Below are positions 35,128 through 46,599 of a DNA stretch of 64,000 nt, piece after piece. The stretch is from Rhyacichthys aspro (taxonomy: Eukaryota; Chordata; Actinopteri; Gobiiformes; Rhyacichthyidae), in NCBI GenBank assembly GCA_036850595.1, contig CM072148.1, forward strand, positions 6,561,118 through 6,625,117. The letters run 5' to 3'. The notes beneath the pieces were generated by a model, which ran no database searches, was not told the origin of the DNA, and saw only the letters and a program-made list of their open reading frames with translations. How positions within the stretch are numbered: position 1 is the stretch's first letter; every line of letters begins with the position of its first letter. Both the position numbers and the translations under genes were made by a program.

Positions 35128-36863
35128 GTAGGAACGTCTGCATCTTTCTCTTCCAAATGTGGAACTGCTTTACAGGGAATTTTGATTTAACATGGAGTAT
35201 TTGTTCTTGTTCTGTGTTGCACCTGGCCGTGTGACAGATTTCCTCTTGGGGACAATAAAATTCAAGTTGAAACAGTGGTTAGACAAACACAGCTTCAGTC
35301 TAGATTCTGACCGATATGTCTCTGGCTGCATGGGGATTTTAATAAGATTTATCATGTCTTTTATTCACTTCATTATGGTGTTCAAGTCAAGACCACACTA
35401 ACCCAAATCCAGACCAAGACTTTTAATGACTGAAAGCAAGTCTTGATCAGGACCAAAGAGGATGTATTACTGCATAATAAATCCTCTCTAATTATTTACC
35501 ATAACAGTCTACTAGGAGTAATGTTTTTATATGCTATATATTAACAGTAACTTTTTTGGTTCTATATTTTCTTTTGCCTTTAAAGTTTTGTTTTGCACCT
35601 TACATCAAAACAAAACAAAAAACAGGAGCACAGAGGAGTGAGAGGCAAGACCACACCTATGGGTTTTTCACGCGGTGTAAGAAGAAGGGAGAGGAGGCAT
35701 AAAAGTACAAAGAGAAGGAGGAGGGGTAGAGATAAAAGAAAACACCTGTTTGGCTTGCGTCCGCATAAGAGCGGGCCACAGGCCCTTCAGCCGAGCGCAC
35801 AGGACCCCATTGACTAGTTTTTAATCTCTCCCTCTGAACTGTCAGACGCCCATCTCTCCTCTCCCTCACTTTTCATTTCATGTCGGCATTGGCAGCGACT
35901 CTGACAAGTAGTTCTTCATTTTTTATTATGTTCGTGTCTGGCTGCACTGTGTTGTCAGGCGAAGCCCTCGTCAGCAGGAAAAAGCCGTCCCAGGATCAGA
36001 GAGAGACCCAAGCAGGTGTCACCCAGACAGGCAGGGAGAAAGGGTGGGGGGTGGAGGTATGAGGTAAGACAGGAGAGAGGGATCGAGACAGTGGAGAGGA
36101 CAGAGGAAAAGACTTGACCAGGTGCTGCACAGACCGCCTCAGGGGAAGAATAGACAGCTGCAGAAAACCAAAAACAAAAAGATGACTTGTCATGGTCAGT
36201 GCAATAAAATGACTCGACTAATTCAATAATGCATGTTGCTCTTCTCACTCAGGTGCCAGCAGTAAATGATGCGGTCACACCCCTTGCTTTATGTGAAATA
36301 ATGTTCCAGAGGAATAAAAAGTGCAGGCTATGTTTGATATGTTTTCTGTAATGGCTTGAGAAATGACAAAATATGAAACTGACTTTCTTAACCAAAAAAC
36401 CCCCAAAACATTTAATTGCAAATCTAGATATTAGTGTAAACACATTTCTATCATGTTGTTGTGTTTGTGTTCATATGTGCATGCAGCCTGAGGGGTGTTA
36501 ATAGCAGAATAACGGCTGTAGGGCTATGTGAAGCAGGTTTCCAAATACACTGTGTAAATGTAAATGTAGCCACAAAGAGACATGGCTCAGTCCAAACACA
36601 ACAGTGTGAAATGCAGTTTGGGGCTGAGATGGAGATAGAGGAGGCAAATAAAAACAGAGATGCAAAGGCAGCAGTAATGAGAAGGAGAAAGAGATTAGAT
36701 TAAATAAAAAGAATGGGAGAAAATTACATTAATGTCATTGCTTTTATCTAATAGATATGTCATTATCTGCTAATGCTGACTGCGCAGTAGCCTCAAAGGG
36801 AAGATCTGAGACAAGAGAAACTTGATAGTCATTAACCGAGCCTCTCTTTGTGTGTGCACACAG
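35128..36863 (+). other. bnc2: bnc2 intron between exons A and B (1,736 bp)
   Basis: The intron starts gtagga and ends cacacag, with phase 1. It contains purine-rich tracts (about 35680-35745 and 36000-36120) and otherwise ordinary DNA. If it were retained, translation would run 36 codons past exon A and stop at the TGA at 35232-35234. No coding exon or gene is seen inside it. Confidence 0.93.
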
Positions 36864-37099
36864 CTCTGGACAAGCTGAGCACCCAGCACCTGTACCACCC
36901 CACCCAGGTGGAGATCGTCCAGTCCAACGTGGTGTTTGACATCAGCAGCCTGATGCTGTACGGCACACAGGCCGTCCCGGTGCGACTCAAGATCCTACTG
37001 GACCGCCTGTTCTCAGTGCTGAAGCAGGAGGAGGTACTGCACATCCTGCACGGCCTCGGCTGGACGCTGCGAGACTACGTCAGAGGCTACATACTGCAG
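36864..37099 (+). CDS. bnc2: bnc2 coding exon B (conserved basonuclin core)
   Basis: This internal exon of 236 bp, with the one base carried from exon A, gives exactly 79 codons, from Ala-Leu-Asp-Lys to Tyr-Ile-Leu-Gln. It is the most conserved part of basonuclins before the zinc fingers and contains the [20 protein letters not shown] segment and a Leu-rich helical stretch ([17 protein letters not shown]). No enzymatic motif is visible and its molecular role is not known to me. Gln-His-Leu-Tyr-His after Leu-Ser-Thr points to BNC2 and away from BNC1. The acceptor is cacacag at 36857-36863 behind a T/G-rich tract, and the donor is CAG|gtcagt at 37099/37100. The exon ends in phase 0. Third-position GC is very high (69 of 79 codons by my count), unlike the zinc-finger part of exon C. 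Confidence 0.96.
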
Positions 37100-37439
37100 G
37101 TCAGTGGGCACACTGCACAAAGGAAAAGTCCACACCAAATATTAGCAGTGCTTTCCCACAAACAGTTATAGTCAGCAGCAATTGTGAGACGATTTCTGAA
37201 AGTGCCGATAATGCTCAAAGTGATCACTGCCATTACTTTCTCACCAAGTGTTTGGACAAATTTCTCTGCAGTCATTTGGAGCGCTATTGATCAAAAGCAC
37301 AACAGTGACCATCTAGGCCACTTCAGAGCCGCTGCCCATCCATTTGCGGCACATTTTCCCTGCTGTTACTCCTACTCCAGTCTGCCCCCTCTTCCTGGCC
37401 TGTCAACACCATGCCCCTCAGCTGGAAAAAGGAAAGAGT

Positions 37440-37456
37440 AAAAAAAAAAAAAAAAA
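37440..37456. repeat. A17 homopolymer run
   Basis: An A run 340 bp after exon B. I see no SINE body or target duplication around it. Confidence 0.9.
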
Positions 37457-38227
37457 GTGCAAAAAATGTCACGCCAGCAAACTATAAAACCACTGTAGAG
37501 TGTTTCCTCTCTCCATCCTTTCCTCCCTTCTTTATAATTGCAGTCAGACACTTTCTCAATCAAAGGTACGGAGGTTTTGGTGTTGAAACCCAAACCAAAG
37601 TGTTCCTGAATGAATTAGTTAAGAGCAAGTGAACATGTGCATGTGGTTAGCCGTGTGCGCGGACGTGCGTGAACTTATCTGTATGCGTGTAGGGTTTAGT
37701 CTTCCAGTGGTGTAAGTGGAACAGCATGGATAGGAGAGACTGGTTTGTATGTGGAAACAGCTTCTGTGAGTTAAGCGCTCACAGACCCACAACCAGCCTC
37801 CACAAACACGCCCCCTGTTCACCGACCATCCCTAACAACACATGAACACAACCCACATGGATTATCACTTCATTTCTACATTTTGTGTAAAACAAAGATG
37901 TCCTGATGTCCTACATATTGTTTGATTGTGTCAAATGAAAAAAGGAATCGTTTAAGGCCACCCTGCTCTATATAATATCTATATCATTTTATAAAAGAAA
38001 TTGTTACTAAATTGTTACTGACAATTATTTAAAAAAAAAAGATATTTATTTTCTACATAAATGCTTGAAAACAGCCAACAATTAAAGATTGTTTCTGTTT
38101 TAACCATGAAAACAACATAGTGAGTGCCATACACATTAGTATATATATAAAAAAAAAAATCTTGTTGAAGCCACAGCTGATAAAAATAATGCAATAAGAA
38201 TTTATTTTATTTTCAGCCCCCCTCCCC

Positions 38228-38252
38228 TTTTTTTTTTTTTTTTTTTTTTTTT
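38228..38252. repeat. T25 homopolymer run followed by gcag
   Basis: A C-rich then 25-base T run leads straight into gcag at 38253-38256, a textbook-looking polypyrimidine tract and acceptor. No convincing exon follows. Probably a slippage-grown decoy acceptor. Confidence 0.9.
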
Positions 38253-38256
38253 GCAG

Positions 38257-38289
38257 CCTTTGACCTGTTCATATTCTGCAGGTCAAGGG
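38257..38289. promoter_or_regulatory. Everted nuclear-receptor half-sites (TGACCT N13 AGGTCA)
   Basis: cctttgacctg (38257-38267) and caggtcaaggg (38279-38289) form an inverted repeat with 10 of 11 bases paired and an 11-base spacer. Each arm holds an AGGTCA half-site. The spacing is longer than the usual everted repeats, so receptor binding is uncertain; a small hairpin is an alternative. Confidence 0.35.
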
Positions 38290-38639
38290 TTTGAAGTGTT
38301 GCCATTTCCATTCTTTGTTTGACTGGCTGCATTTATGCTGGTGTCCACCGGCTATATTCTCTGTAACATATTATTTCGCTAATATATGACTTTAATTACA
38401 TAATAAACCTTACAGAATTGTTTATATATTCAGAAACAAAAGCAAAAGCACTGTTGCTACTATTCAAACCCCCTTTTCCCATGAATGAATGTGACTATTT
38501 TCCCTCGGAGATGTAGCAGTGTGTGCACAGTAAGGCCTTGTATTGAGAAAGCAGCACAGCGCAGTGGTTCCCATAGACTCCCATGTCCGCTGTGTTTTTA
38601 TCAGCTGGTTCTAATAGTCAGCTGGTGGGAGCACCGTTG

Positions 38640-39140
38640 CTCAAGCGCTCAGCCTCATGTCACGCTACTGGCTAAATCCTCTAGATCTCCTCAGAAGGGC
38701 TTCAAAGGGGCCGCGGCCGCAGAGAAGCAGCCAGTCACTTAAGGACAGTAAGTAGTCATTGTACGGCCCTATTAGCCTGTAAGTAGCTATGAAATTCAAT
38801 CATCTTTCCCGAGCCTCCGGGCAACGCTTTGTGTCAGGAGTGTGTTCCCCACCACGATGCCGCGCTAAATGAGAGATAAAATGAGCAGAACTGTATTGCA
38901 GATGATAGATAATAAGTCGTCTTTTTGATAATGATGTCGGGGGACATTATTTGATGATAAATTACTTTACCGTAATCCTTGCAGTCAGCCTTTCAAACGG
39001 CCGCTCGTACGGACGTAGAATTTAAATAAAAGTGTTCAGGCCACTGGAGAAATCATGTTAATTTGTATTTTAATGAGACGTGCTAAAAATTGTTGTAATT
39101 ATCCAGAAAATACACACACTTTTTTCTGAATTATGATGTA
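38640..39140. promoter_or_regulatory. Very strong CNE-like block
   Basis: About 500 bp of non-repetitive sequence contains a NotI-type GCGGCCGC (about 38711-38718), CCCTATTAGCCTGTAAG, GAAATTCAATCATC, GATGATAGATAATAAG, TTGATAATGATG, GATGATAAATTACTTTACCGTAATCC, ATTTAAATAAAAG, ATCATGTTAATTTG and GTAATTATCC. CpG is clearly denser than in the flanks. One of the best enhancer candidates in the window, 1.5 kb after exon B. Confidence 0.42.
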
Positions 39141-39149
39141 ATTTCCTCT

Positions 39150-40760
39150 CTTTATTTAGCTGTCCCGCTAGCCCAATACCATGAAGGTTGGGCTAGGTGT
39201 ACAATATTTAATATGGTGTTGAGAGGTGAAAGTTTGGCATGTGTCTGGTGCTTTGTGTGTGTGCTAGGTGTCAGTGTGTTTGGGTGTCAGTGATGCGCCA
39301 GAGAGCTCAGGACACTGAGCTGACAGAGTATACCTACGCCTCCTCTGATGCCTGACCACTCAATGTATGCGCTCAACAGAAGAATACACACACTTATACT
39401 CCATCACACACAAATAGACATATTTTAGCTTCCATCTCTGTTGTAGAAGGAATAATACCAGTTTATGGATTTTTTTTCTTCCTTTAATTCTCTGTTATTC
39501 TACCATAGTGTAGATCAGGGATTACTGCTTGACGTATTTGTCTAAGAGAAAGGTCATAATCATATTTGTCAATGTTTTCAAAGAGTCTGCATTCCTTTTG
39601 CATTTCTTCTTTGTAACCAGAAAACAGTGAGCGACATAATGATTATATTATATTGATTTGTAATTACAGTTAAACAAATACCTCTTTGCTGCGTCCTGTC
39701 TGTTAGTAAACCAACACAATCACTTATTCAAAAGTGAAGGCATGTCTCTGGCTAATTATCTTAATTAAGCCAAAGCATATGGTTTGACAGAATGTGTGAA
39801 GTTGTCAGAAAGTAAGTAGTAAAGCTACATTTTCGACAGATGAATGGCTAATGTGAAAATGTCAAGTTTTCATCACTAACATAAAACAGCTTTGCTTTAA
39901 GCATCATGACAAAAAATGTCTTTACATGATACGTTGAATGGCTTGGATCGTAACACACACTTCTCTTCTTTATTGAGCAAACCAATCACACAAACTACTG
40001 TTAGCTCTATTTACTCTCATTTTCAGAACCTTTCCCACTGATTCAAGCTTGAGTCTGGGCACCAACGCAACACCACAGACAGACTTGTTGGTTGCCCTTC
40101 ACTCTGGCAGAACTTTTACCTCCGCTCTCCTCATCCCCTCATTCTCGTCCACTCCTCCCTCCCGACCCCGTCCCAGACAGCCAGTGTGCACCAGATGCCC
40201 CCCGCTCCACCCCGTCCCGTGGCCTGTCACTGCTCACTCCGCTGTTCGATACACACACATGGAATTGCTATCAGCGCTGGCTTGGCTCTGCGAGTCTCCG
40301 CCGCTGTCTCCCACACTGTCTATTTTGTCTTCCTCTTTCTTATCCCTTACCAAGTGAAAAATAAGCACAGGGAGAATGAGTGGAAAGAGAAAGGGGAGAG
40401 AGAAGAGAGACAGAGGCTTTGCAGCCAACATATGGGCCCAAGCCCAGGGTTTTCCTGAGCGACATTCTCAGTAATGTTCTGTCCTTGTAGAACATTGGGC
40501 TGCCTCCGCTTTTATGAGATGTGGTTTTCCTGACTCCACACAGCTTCCAGCAGACCCAGATGGAACCGCTAACAACCCCCACCGCCACCACGCAACCACA
40601 CACACACAGACTGTTCACACACAAACAGGCCTAACCCTAATTGCACACACACTTGGAGGAATGCTTATTCAAACTATCAGACACACAATGTACGCACGCA
40701 GCCACACAACCAAGTCTGCCCAAACAGACCCCGGGCCATCAGCATGTCTTTAAAGAGGCT
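39150..40760. other. Ordinary intronic DNA, no gene seen
   Basis: TG-rich and AT-rich DNA, then a C-rich patch (40100-40330) and a CA-rich patch (40590-40700). The overlapping open frames here are low-complexity artefacts. Confidence 0.5.
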
Positions 40761-40802
40761 ATATGCCATTCTGACATTCAAGGATAACTCCTGTTCTCCA
40801 AT

Positions 40803-40814
40803 CAGCAGGGGGCG
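40803..40814 (+). promoter_or_regulatory. CTCF-like core (CAGCAGGGGGCG)
   Basis: Matches the vertebrate CTCF core closely on the + strand. Sequence match only, no evidence of occupancy. Confidence 0.35.
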
Positions 40815-40819
40815 TAGTG

Positions 40820-43150
40820 AACAGAAAGTATTCCCAAATTACTAGAAGGCCTCCTTACTCTACACTAAAATGTATTTTGGAAGTTTTTAGTTTTATTTAA
40901 ACATTTTCTCAGTCAATGAAAGAAAAACAGTAAATCTTACTTAGGCATACAGTTAAGACTGTCATTATGTATTTTAAATATGAAAAATGACCAATTAAAA
41001 TATTAACATATTTTAAAGTAAGAAATACAAATATTTCCTTTTAACTTAAAACAGCTCTCTATTTATTTACACATTTTGTTTAATCTGTAATGAGCCTAAA
41101 TAACTGAAGGAGAGTTGAATAAAAACTGTTAAAAGGCTGCAGGGGGCTCCCCTGTGACTGTAATGTGTACATGTGTATTTACACATGTGGAATATAAGAT
41201 GTAATTACATGGATTAGGCTGTAACAGTGTTAGTGTAAGACAGGAAACCATTCCCAGTTGCAGGTGGGTGCAGGGGCCTTAGTCAAGGTACCACTGGGTT
41301 TCTCTGTAGTGCTTTAGAAAAGTATTTATTGAGTTAGAGTCACATTTCTTTTTTTTTGCCTCTCTCAGTGTTCTGTCTCTCACTCTGTCAACTGTGAAGG
41401 TCACCATATCTCTTGATCCTTGCCTGAGAAACTTCCATTTTAGGTAGTCAGGCTCCGTGCAACAACATTTTTTGGACACAATCCCCTGCTCCAATCTCCT
41501 CCATACAGCACACTTGTAACCCCTACTTTCCTTCTGTCCTCTTCCCCACCCTCCATCCCCTCCCCTTCTCTCACAACCTGTTTTCTGTTATCACTACTTA
41601 ATGCCTCACCCTGGGAGATGGACGGCAGAGAAAGCATTCTCCTAAGGTGGAAATTCTTACGTTCATATGGTTATGATTTGGTGGGAGGTCAGGCTCCATT
41701 TTTGCTGGAAGGCTTATGGTTGGCTCTGTGCTGGCCGCGCTGGGCTCCAAGCACTTCAAAGAGGGCCGGCGTACTGAATCAAGGTGATTCTTACCCCCCC
41801 TCGCACACTCACACACTCTCCTGTCCTCCCTTGTGCTCTTAAGGGTGTCTTCTCCCGGCTCATTCTCAATCGCTCACTTCTGACTCTGACAGAGATAAAA
41901 GGGGTTTGATTTCAGATTAGAGACATGGGGCACTGCCGAGAAAAGGAAATCTATGTGTATAAAATTGAACTCAATTCGTTTATTATTATTTGTCGTACTA
42001 AAGTTGTGTATTACATAACACAAATTTAACCAAACCAAACATACACCAAATCACATGTTTTCAAAACTATCATCATTCTGACTGTGTCACTTTTCTCAGC
42101 TTGCAAATCTCACAGCCAGCTCCTTACACGAGTCCTGCTCAGGCCAAATCCTCCGTCCCTGGCTTTAGAATCCTCAACCCCAGCCTCAAATGAATTCAAG
42201 CTGCAGAAGCAAGGTTATGGGCAGGTTACATTTTATGCAGGAATTTAGAGAAATAATTCCCCTTATATGAGACTTGGAAAGTGTCCTGAATTGCCACAGA
42301 TTTCAACAAGGCCCCACAAGCTGCTGCAAAATCAAAATGAGGAATAATATTGGTGCTAAAAAATGATACGATCTACTTTAGATAGCTCACTGAAGAATGA
42401 TGTTAACCAATTCCAAAATATACACATTTTAAAGAATATCAGTGTGTTATTTGTTCAGTCTCTACTTAGTCATGTGGTCACCACAGCAGCTTGTCTAGTA
42501 ACTCCTTTGTCTCATTCAATGATGTTTTCTCAGTGTGTGTACTTTGGTCTTCGCTGCCATGAGATTCTCGTCTGTATGAGCGTGATTTGACTCTGCTTAG
42601 AAGTAGCACTAATTTTTCTCTCTTTTGTAGTCAGAAGTCAAACATTTGCTGTGGTTTATCTCCATCATGCAACACATAGAAACAATACACTATAAAATGA
42701 ATCGAATGGCCCATACAATATCCCACAACACCTACGGCCTATTAAAAATATTTTACTATAATTACTACATCACACACACAAAAATTCACATTTTAAATTA
42801 CTTTTCTATAAATGTTCAGAATGTTACAATTCCACACACAGGAGGAAGAAAATACAGAAAACAACTTTATGGTAAAAAATATTAACACTTCAAGTACAAA
42901 AAAAAACCAAAGTTTGTCTTCAAATGCAGTGTGGCTGGATGGATCATAGACAGAATGTAATAAAGCTCTAATACACACTGCAACTTCTCCTCGAGAGACA
43001 TTTAAGTAATTACACCACGTTTGGAAATCCCTTTAATGCATCTATTACATGCTCGGTGGTCACATGTATATTTAAGGATGTTATTTTAAGTTGTGATGGC
43101 TGAGAATATGGTCAAATTCAGAGATCATGAATATTCCATGTCAGACCGTA
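40820..43150. other. AT-rich intronic DNA, no gene seen
   Basis: AT-rich stretches (40870-41100 and 42640-42910) flank a pyrimidine-rich patch (41500-41580). No supported feature apart from the CTCF-like match noted just before this stretch. Confidence 0.5.
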
Positions 43151-43157
43151 TGGCAGT

Positions 43158-43232
43158 GAGTGTGTATGAGTGTGTATGGGTGTGTGTGTGTATGTGTGTG
43201 AATTTGTGTGTATACGTGTGTATGAGAGCGCG
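43158..43232. repeat. Imperfect TG/TATG microsatellite
   Basis: About 75 bases of TGTG, TATG and TGAG units, ending at a CpG-rich CTCF-like match. Confidence 0.85.
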
Positions 43233-43242
43233 AGGGGGCGGT
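43228..43242 (+). promoter_or_regulatory. CTCF-like core (GCGCGAGGGGGCGGT)
   Basis: Close to the CCGCGNGGNGGCAG form of the CTCF motif, immediately after a TG repeat. Sequence match only. Confidence 0.38.
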
Positions 43243-43579
43243 CTCAAATGAAATCTGATTGGGGAGTTAACGTGCTGTGCAGGGCAAACATAGGAAGTGA
43301 AAATGATATGTTTAACATACATGGTCAGGTCTGGGATGTCCCAGGGGATCCCAGCAGAGGATGATCAAACTGCACTGCACACATCAGTGCCACCTTCGTT
43401 CCCGTTTCCTCCTCAAATCCCCTCGATAAGAACCACTTCAAAGCTGTGCAGGCAATCCTACAGCTTTATCCGAGACGCTGGTTTGATTCTGCGCCTTCTT
43501 CTCTTCACATAGCCCCCGCCGTCGCTGCTTTTATTCAGTTTGAATCTGACTAAAGCAGCTTTCTCTGTCCACCTGAAAA

Positions 43580-44260
43580 GGCCACCAGTGGGTTTCCTCT
43601 CTTGAAGGTCCATGGGCATGTCATAATTACAATAAAAAGGAATATTCAGCCTGTATTAATGGGGTGCCCCTCTCTCCAAGCGCTGTGTGATCCGCGCTAC
43701 ACTGATCAGTGTAATGGGATCTGGGCTTCTCTCGCTACACATTTGCCTTTCTCTTTTTACCCAGTGCCCTTACCTCAGGGGAATTCCCTCAACAGGTCGT
43801 CCCGGTGCAGCTGAAGCTCCCCGGGAGAGCCCCTCATAGTCAGCTGTGCACCCTAATTGAAACTGGGAATGTGCCAGTGTGCTCATCAGGAATTTTTATT
43901 TACCTCAACTGGGCTCTTTCTAGTTTCAAAGCCTGCAATGTTATAATTACCTCCTCAAACAGAATCTCACTTTCTGTCCTAGCTTCATATATCCTTTTTC
44001 ATAAGTTATAATATCCTGTCTCGGAAAGGAGGAAATGGCTTTAGAATTTTGAAGTGGCTTTCCACGGGGTACAAGGGTTTGCTGTTGTCGGGAAATTGAA
44101 TTTTACTTCAAGGTCAGCGACACTAATGACAGTGTGGGAAGGTGTTGATCTGGCGGAGCACTGGTTTGTCTAGCAGCATCCCTCGGTATCGATCTGCCAG
44201 AGAGATTCTAGTCCTGCATTGATTGTCACACTGAATTGTTTGGGAGAGTGGTGGAAATCA
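43580..44260. promoter_or_regulatory. Very strong, long CNE-like block
   Basis: Nearly 700 bp with almost no simple repeats. Words include ATGTCATAATTACAAT, CTGTATTAATGGGG, CACCCTAATTGAAAC, ATGTTATAATTACC and CACTAATGACAG. It holds a perfect 16-bp palindrome TACACTGATCAGTGTA at 43698-43713. AT-rich homeodomain words and CpG-containing segments alternate. The longest block of this kind in the window. Confidence 0.42.
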
Positions 44261-44269
44261 TTAGTGTGG

Positions 44270-46300
44270 TATAAGTGGTGATTTGGGACTGAACTCAATC
44301 TAAAGGGAGTTCTGTTTGTAGATAAAAATAAGTGAGCGCCACAAACAAAAGAACACTCTTTAGTGCAGTATATAAACTGATAGATAGTAAAAAGTCATCT
44401 GCTGTTATTGAAGAACACTAAGTGAAATGTATTTTTTTTCAGTACATCCACAGAATCTGACCAGCCTTGAGACAGTTTAGTTTCTACACAAAATGGTGCA
44501 CAGTTAAATTGATATAGAGTAGTTTGTGCTCTTTCAAAAGTGACGTTGACAGATGAACACATCTCTGAGATGATCCGTCGAACACAGAATATACAGCCAG
44601 TTTAATATATCGCATTTGTTGACAGGTGACAGATTGAGAGTACATGCCATTCTTAAAAAAATTACTCCATACATTTGCCTGTTGCTTTCAACTCATTTTA
44701 AACAGAAAATGCAGTATTTACAGGTTTCCAGATTCTCCCTCACATTATGGCCGATGCTTATTATAGCAGATGAAGAGTATATAGACTTGTTGAACACCAC
44801 TTGAGAATCCTAAAATACTCACATACTGTACCTACACAGACTAGGAAATCCACCCACCCGTCCACACACACAGAGAATTTATCCAATCACTTTCATGATT
44901 CACTGCAGCTTGTATGCGAGATGGTTAGTTATGGTAGGTGCCCTGCGGTGTGAGTGAATGTGTGTCACTTCCCCCACAAATGGAAACATTTAGACACTGA
45001 AGTGTGTCCTGAGGTGAGAGCTGTAGAAGCTCTCACTCATAAAGTAGCAGGGAGGCAGCCTGTGGAGGAAATGAGCTCGGCAGACTGGAAGGAGAGGAGC
45101 ATGACACACACCGGAGGACCTCACACACACAGGTGACTGCTGTAGTTGTGCTTCGTGTCATGTCCATCACTGTCTTGTTTTTCATCGATGGATGCGACTG
45201 TGTTTCACTTCCTGTGTTTCTACGCGACGTTCTGGGTCTGTAAGTGTCTGACCCAACTATGAACCGACTGTAGCAGGCACACACCTGTAGAGGTTCACCA
45301 CTGAATGCAAAACAGCGGCCTGCCCTAAGGAAGGCCCTGAAACATAATGCAGCTGACTTAAGGCTCTGTTCACAAGTGGACAACACCCAGGAGAACCAAT
45401 CGCTCAGACCGCATCCGATGGCCATGGCCACATGCCTCAGACAGCCACAGCACGTTTGTGAGGATACATTTTTGGCCGCAGTGAAGGACCACCTACTTAA
45501 TGTGCTCTGCAACAGAGCTGCTCAGTTGGATGCCAGTGCTGTGTTATTAAACAGTCTGCCCATGAGTAGTTTGTTCTACTTTTAATTCTGCCACTGTCAT
45601 ACACTAAACAATAATTAATACATACAACCTTTCAAATGTTTTAACTCCATCATGATTATAATATGACTGCTATGTCAGAGAGAGTGAACATGGAACAATC
45701 AAACTGGTAGCTGAGAAGAAAATATTCCACCTTAAAAGTGTCACAGTGGATTAAATACAATTTTCTGCCTGGTTCATGTTAACTGATAAAAATGAATGAA
45801 GCAGCAAATCCTAATTTTATACCAAGATGAGCTTGTTTATTTGCATATAGAGCGAGGAACTGGGGTCTGAGTACAAGCTGTTCACCAAGTAATGAAAACG
45901 TTAATGGCAGGTCTAAATACAGTCAAAAATGCCTGAGCCTATATTCTCCACACTCCTGGTGCTTTCTAAACAAGTCAACAATATCAGCTACTATTGTGTC
46001 AAGCCCATTCATCTACTATTCTCTCCCTTTTGGTAAAGCTCTCTCCCTCTGACGTGTTGTGCTTGAGTGCCTTTATTAAGTAGGACGACCTGTCATGCAG
46101 GTATAAGGAGGCGATTACTACCCCTCCCTCCAGATTCTCATTCTTTCTCTCTGTATCCTCCACCAATTGGTCTGGCTTGACTTCACCTCCGACAGTCGAG
46201 GAGCGGTGGACGGAGCGGTAGAGGTGGAAATGGGAAGTGGAGTGAGACCTACGTTTCACTCAGAAGGACCTTGGGAGCTTCAAAGTCAGCCCACTTCCCC
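44270..46300. other. Ordinary intronic DNA, no gene seen
   Basis: Contains the longest open frame of the introns (minus strand 45033-45512, 159 aa), which has no recognisable domain, and AT-rich DNA around 45590-45900. Confidence 0.5.
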
Positions 46301-46309
46301 ATAGGTCAG

Positions 46310-46590
46310 GCTCTTTTTAACGGTGATTAGTATTAGCATGCGTTGCCGGCTTAAAGACATTTTTTGTTTGTTTGTTTGTTTTTATTCCCAGACATGCCAA
46401 TAAACAATCAGTGCATTAAGTGGCAGGCAAATGGAATCAATTCATCCAGTTTTGCGCAGATGAGTGCAGAAAACGAGGCGTGAAGCAGCCGCGCTCTCTG
46501 TTTGGAGTGGCTAATTAGGAGCCCATTACAGAGCATCTCAGCATGGTGCGGCCCTGATTGTTTATTAGAATTTCACTGAGGTAAAGGGGA
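46310..46590. promoter_or_regulatory. Very strong CNE-like block
   Basis: Words include GGTGATTAGTATTAGCATGCG, GCCAATAAACAATCAGTGC, GGAATCAATTCATCC, GGCTAATTAGGAGCCC and CCTGATTGTTTATTAG. A (TTTG)4 run at 46366-46381 is the only simple repeat. AATAAACAATC resembles a forkhead/SOX pair. Confidence 0.4.
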
Positions 46591-46599
46591 GCGAGAGAG

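Noticed and set aside
36249..36443. Acceptor-like tcactcag followed by a short open stretch in the A-B intron
   Set aside because: No matching donor or known basonuclin sequence. The exon A-B frame joins perfectly without it.
36611..36703. ATG followed by Met-Gln-Phe-Gly, which matches an internal Met-Gln-Phe-Gly of human BNC2
   Set aside because: It lies after exon A, only four residues agree, and the frame runs into a stop without a donor. Coincidence.
37440..38252. A17 and T25 runs as possible ends of a retroposon
   Set aside because: No SINE or LINE body, tRNA-like head or target duplications were found between or beside them.
45033..45512. 159-aa ORF on the minus strand, longest in the introns
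   Set aside because: No recognisable domain, odd composition (Ser/Cys-rich), no splice or promoter context. Likely chance.
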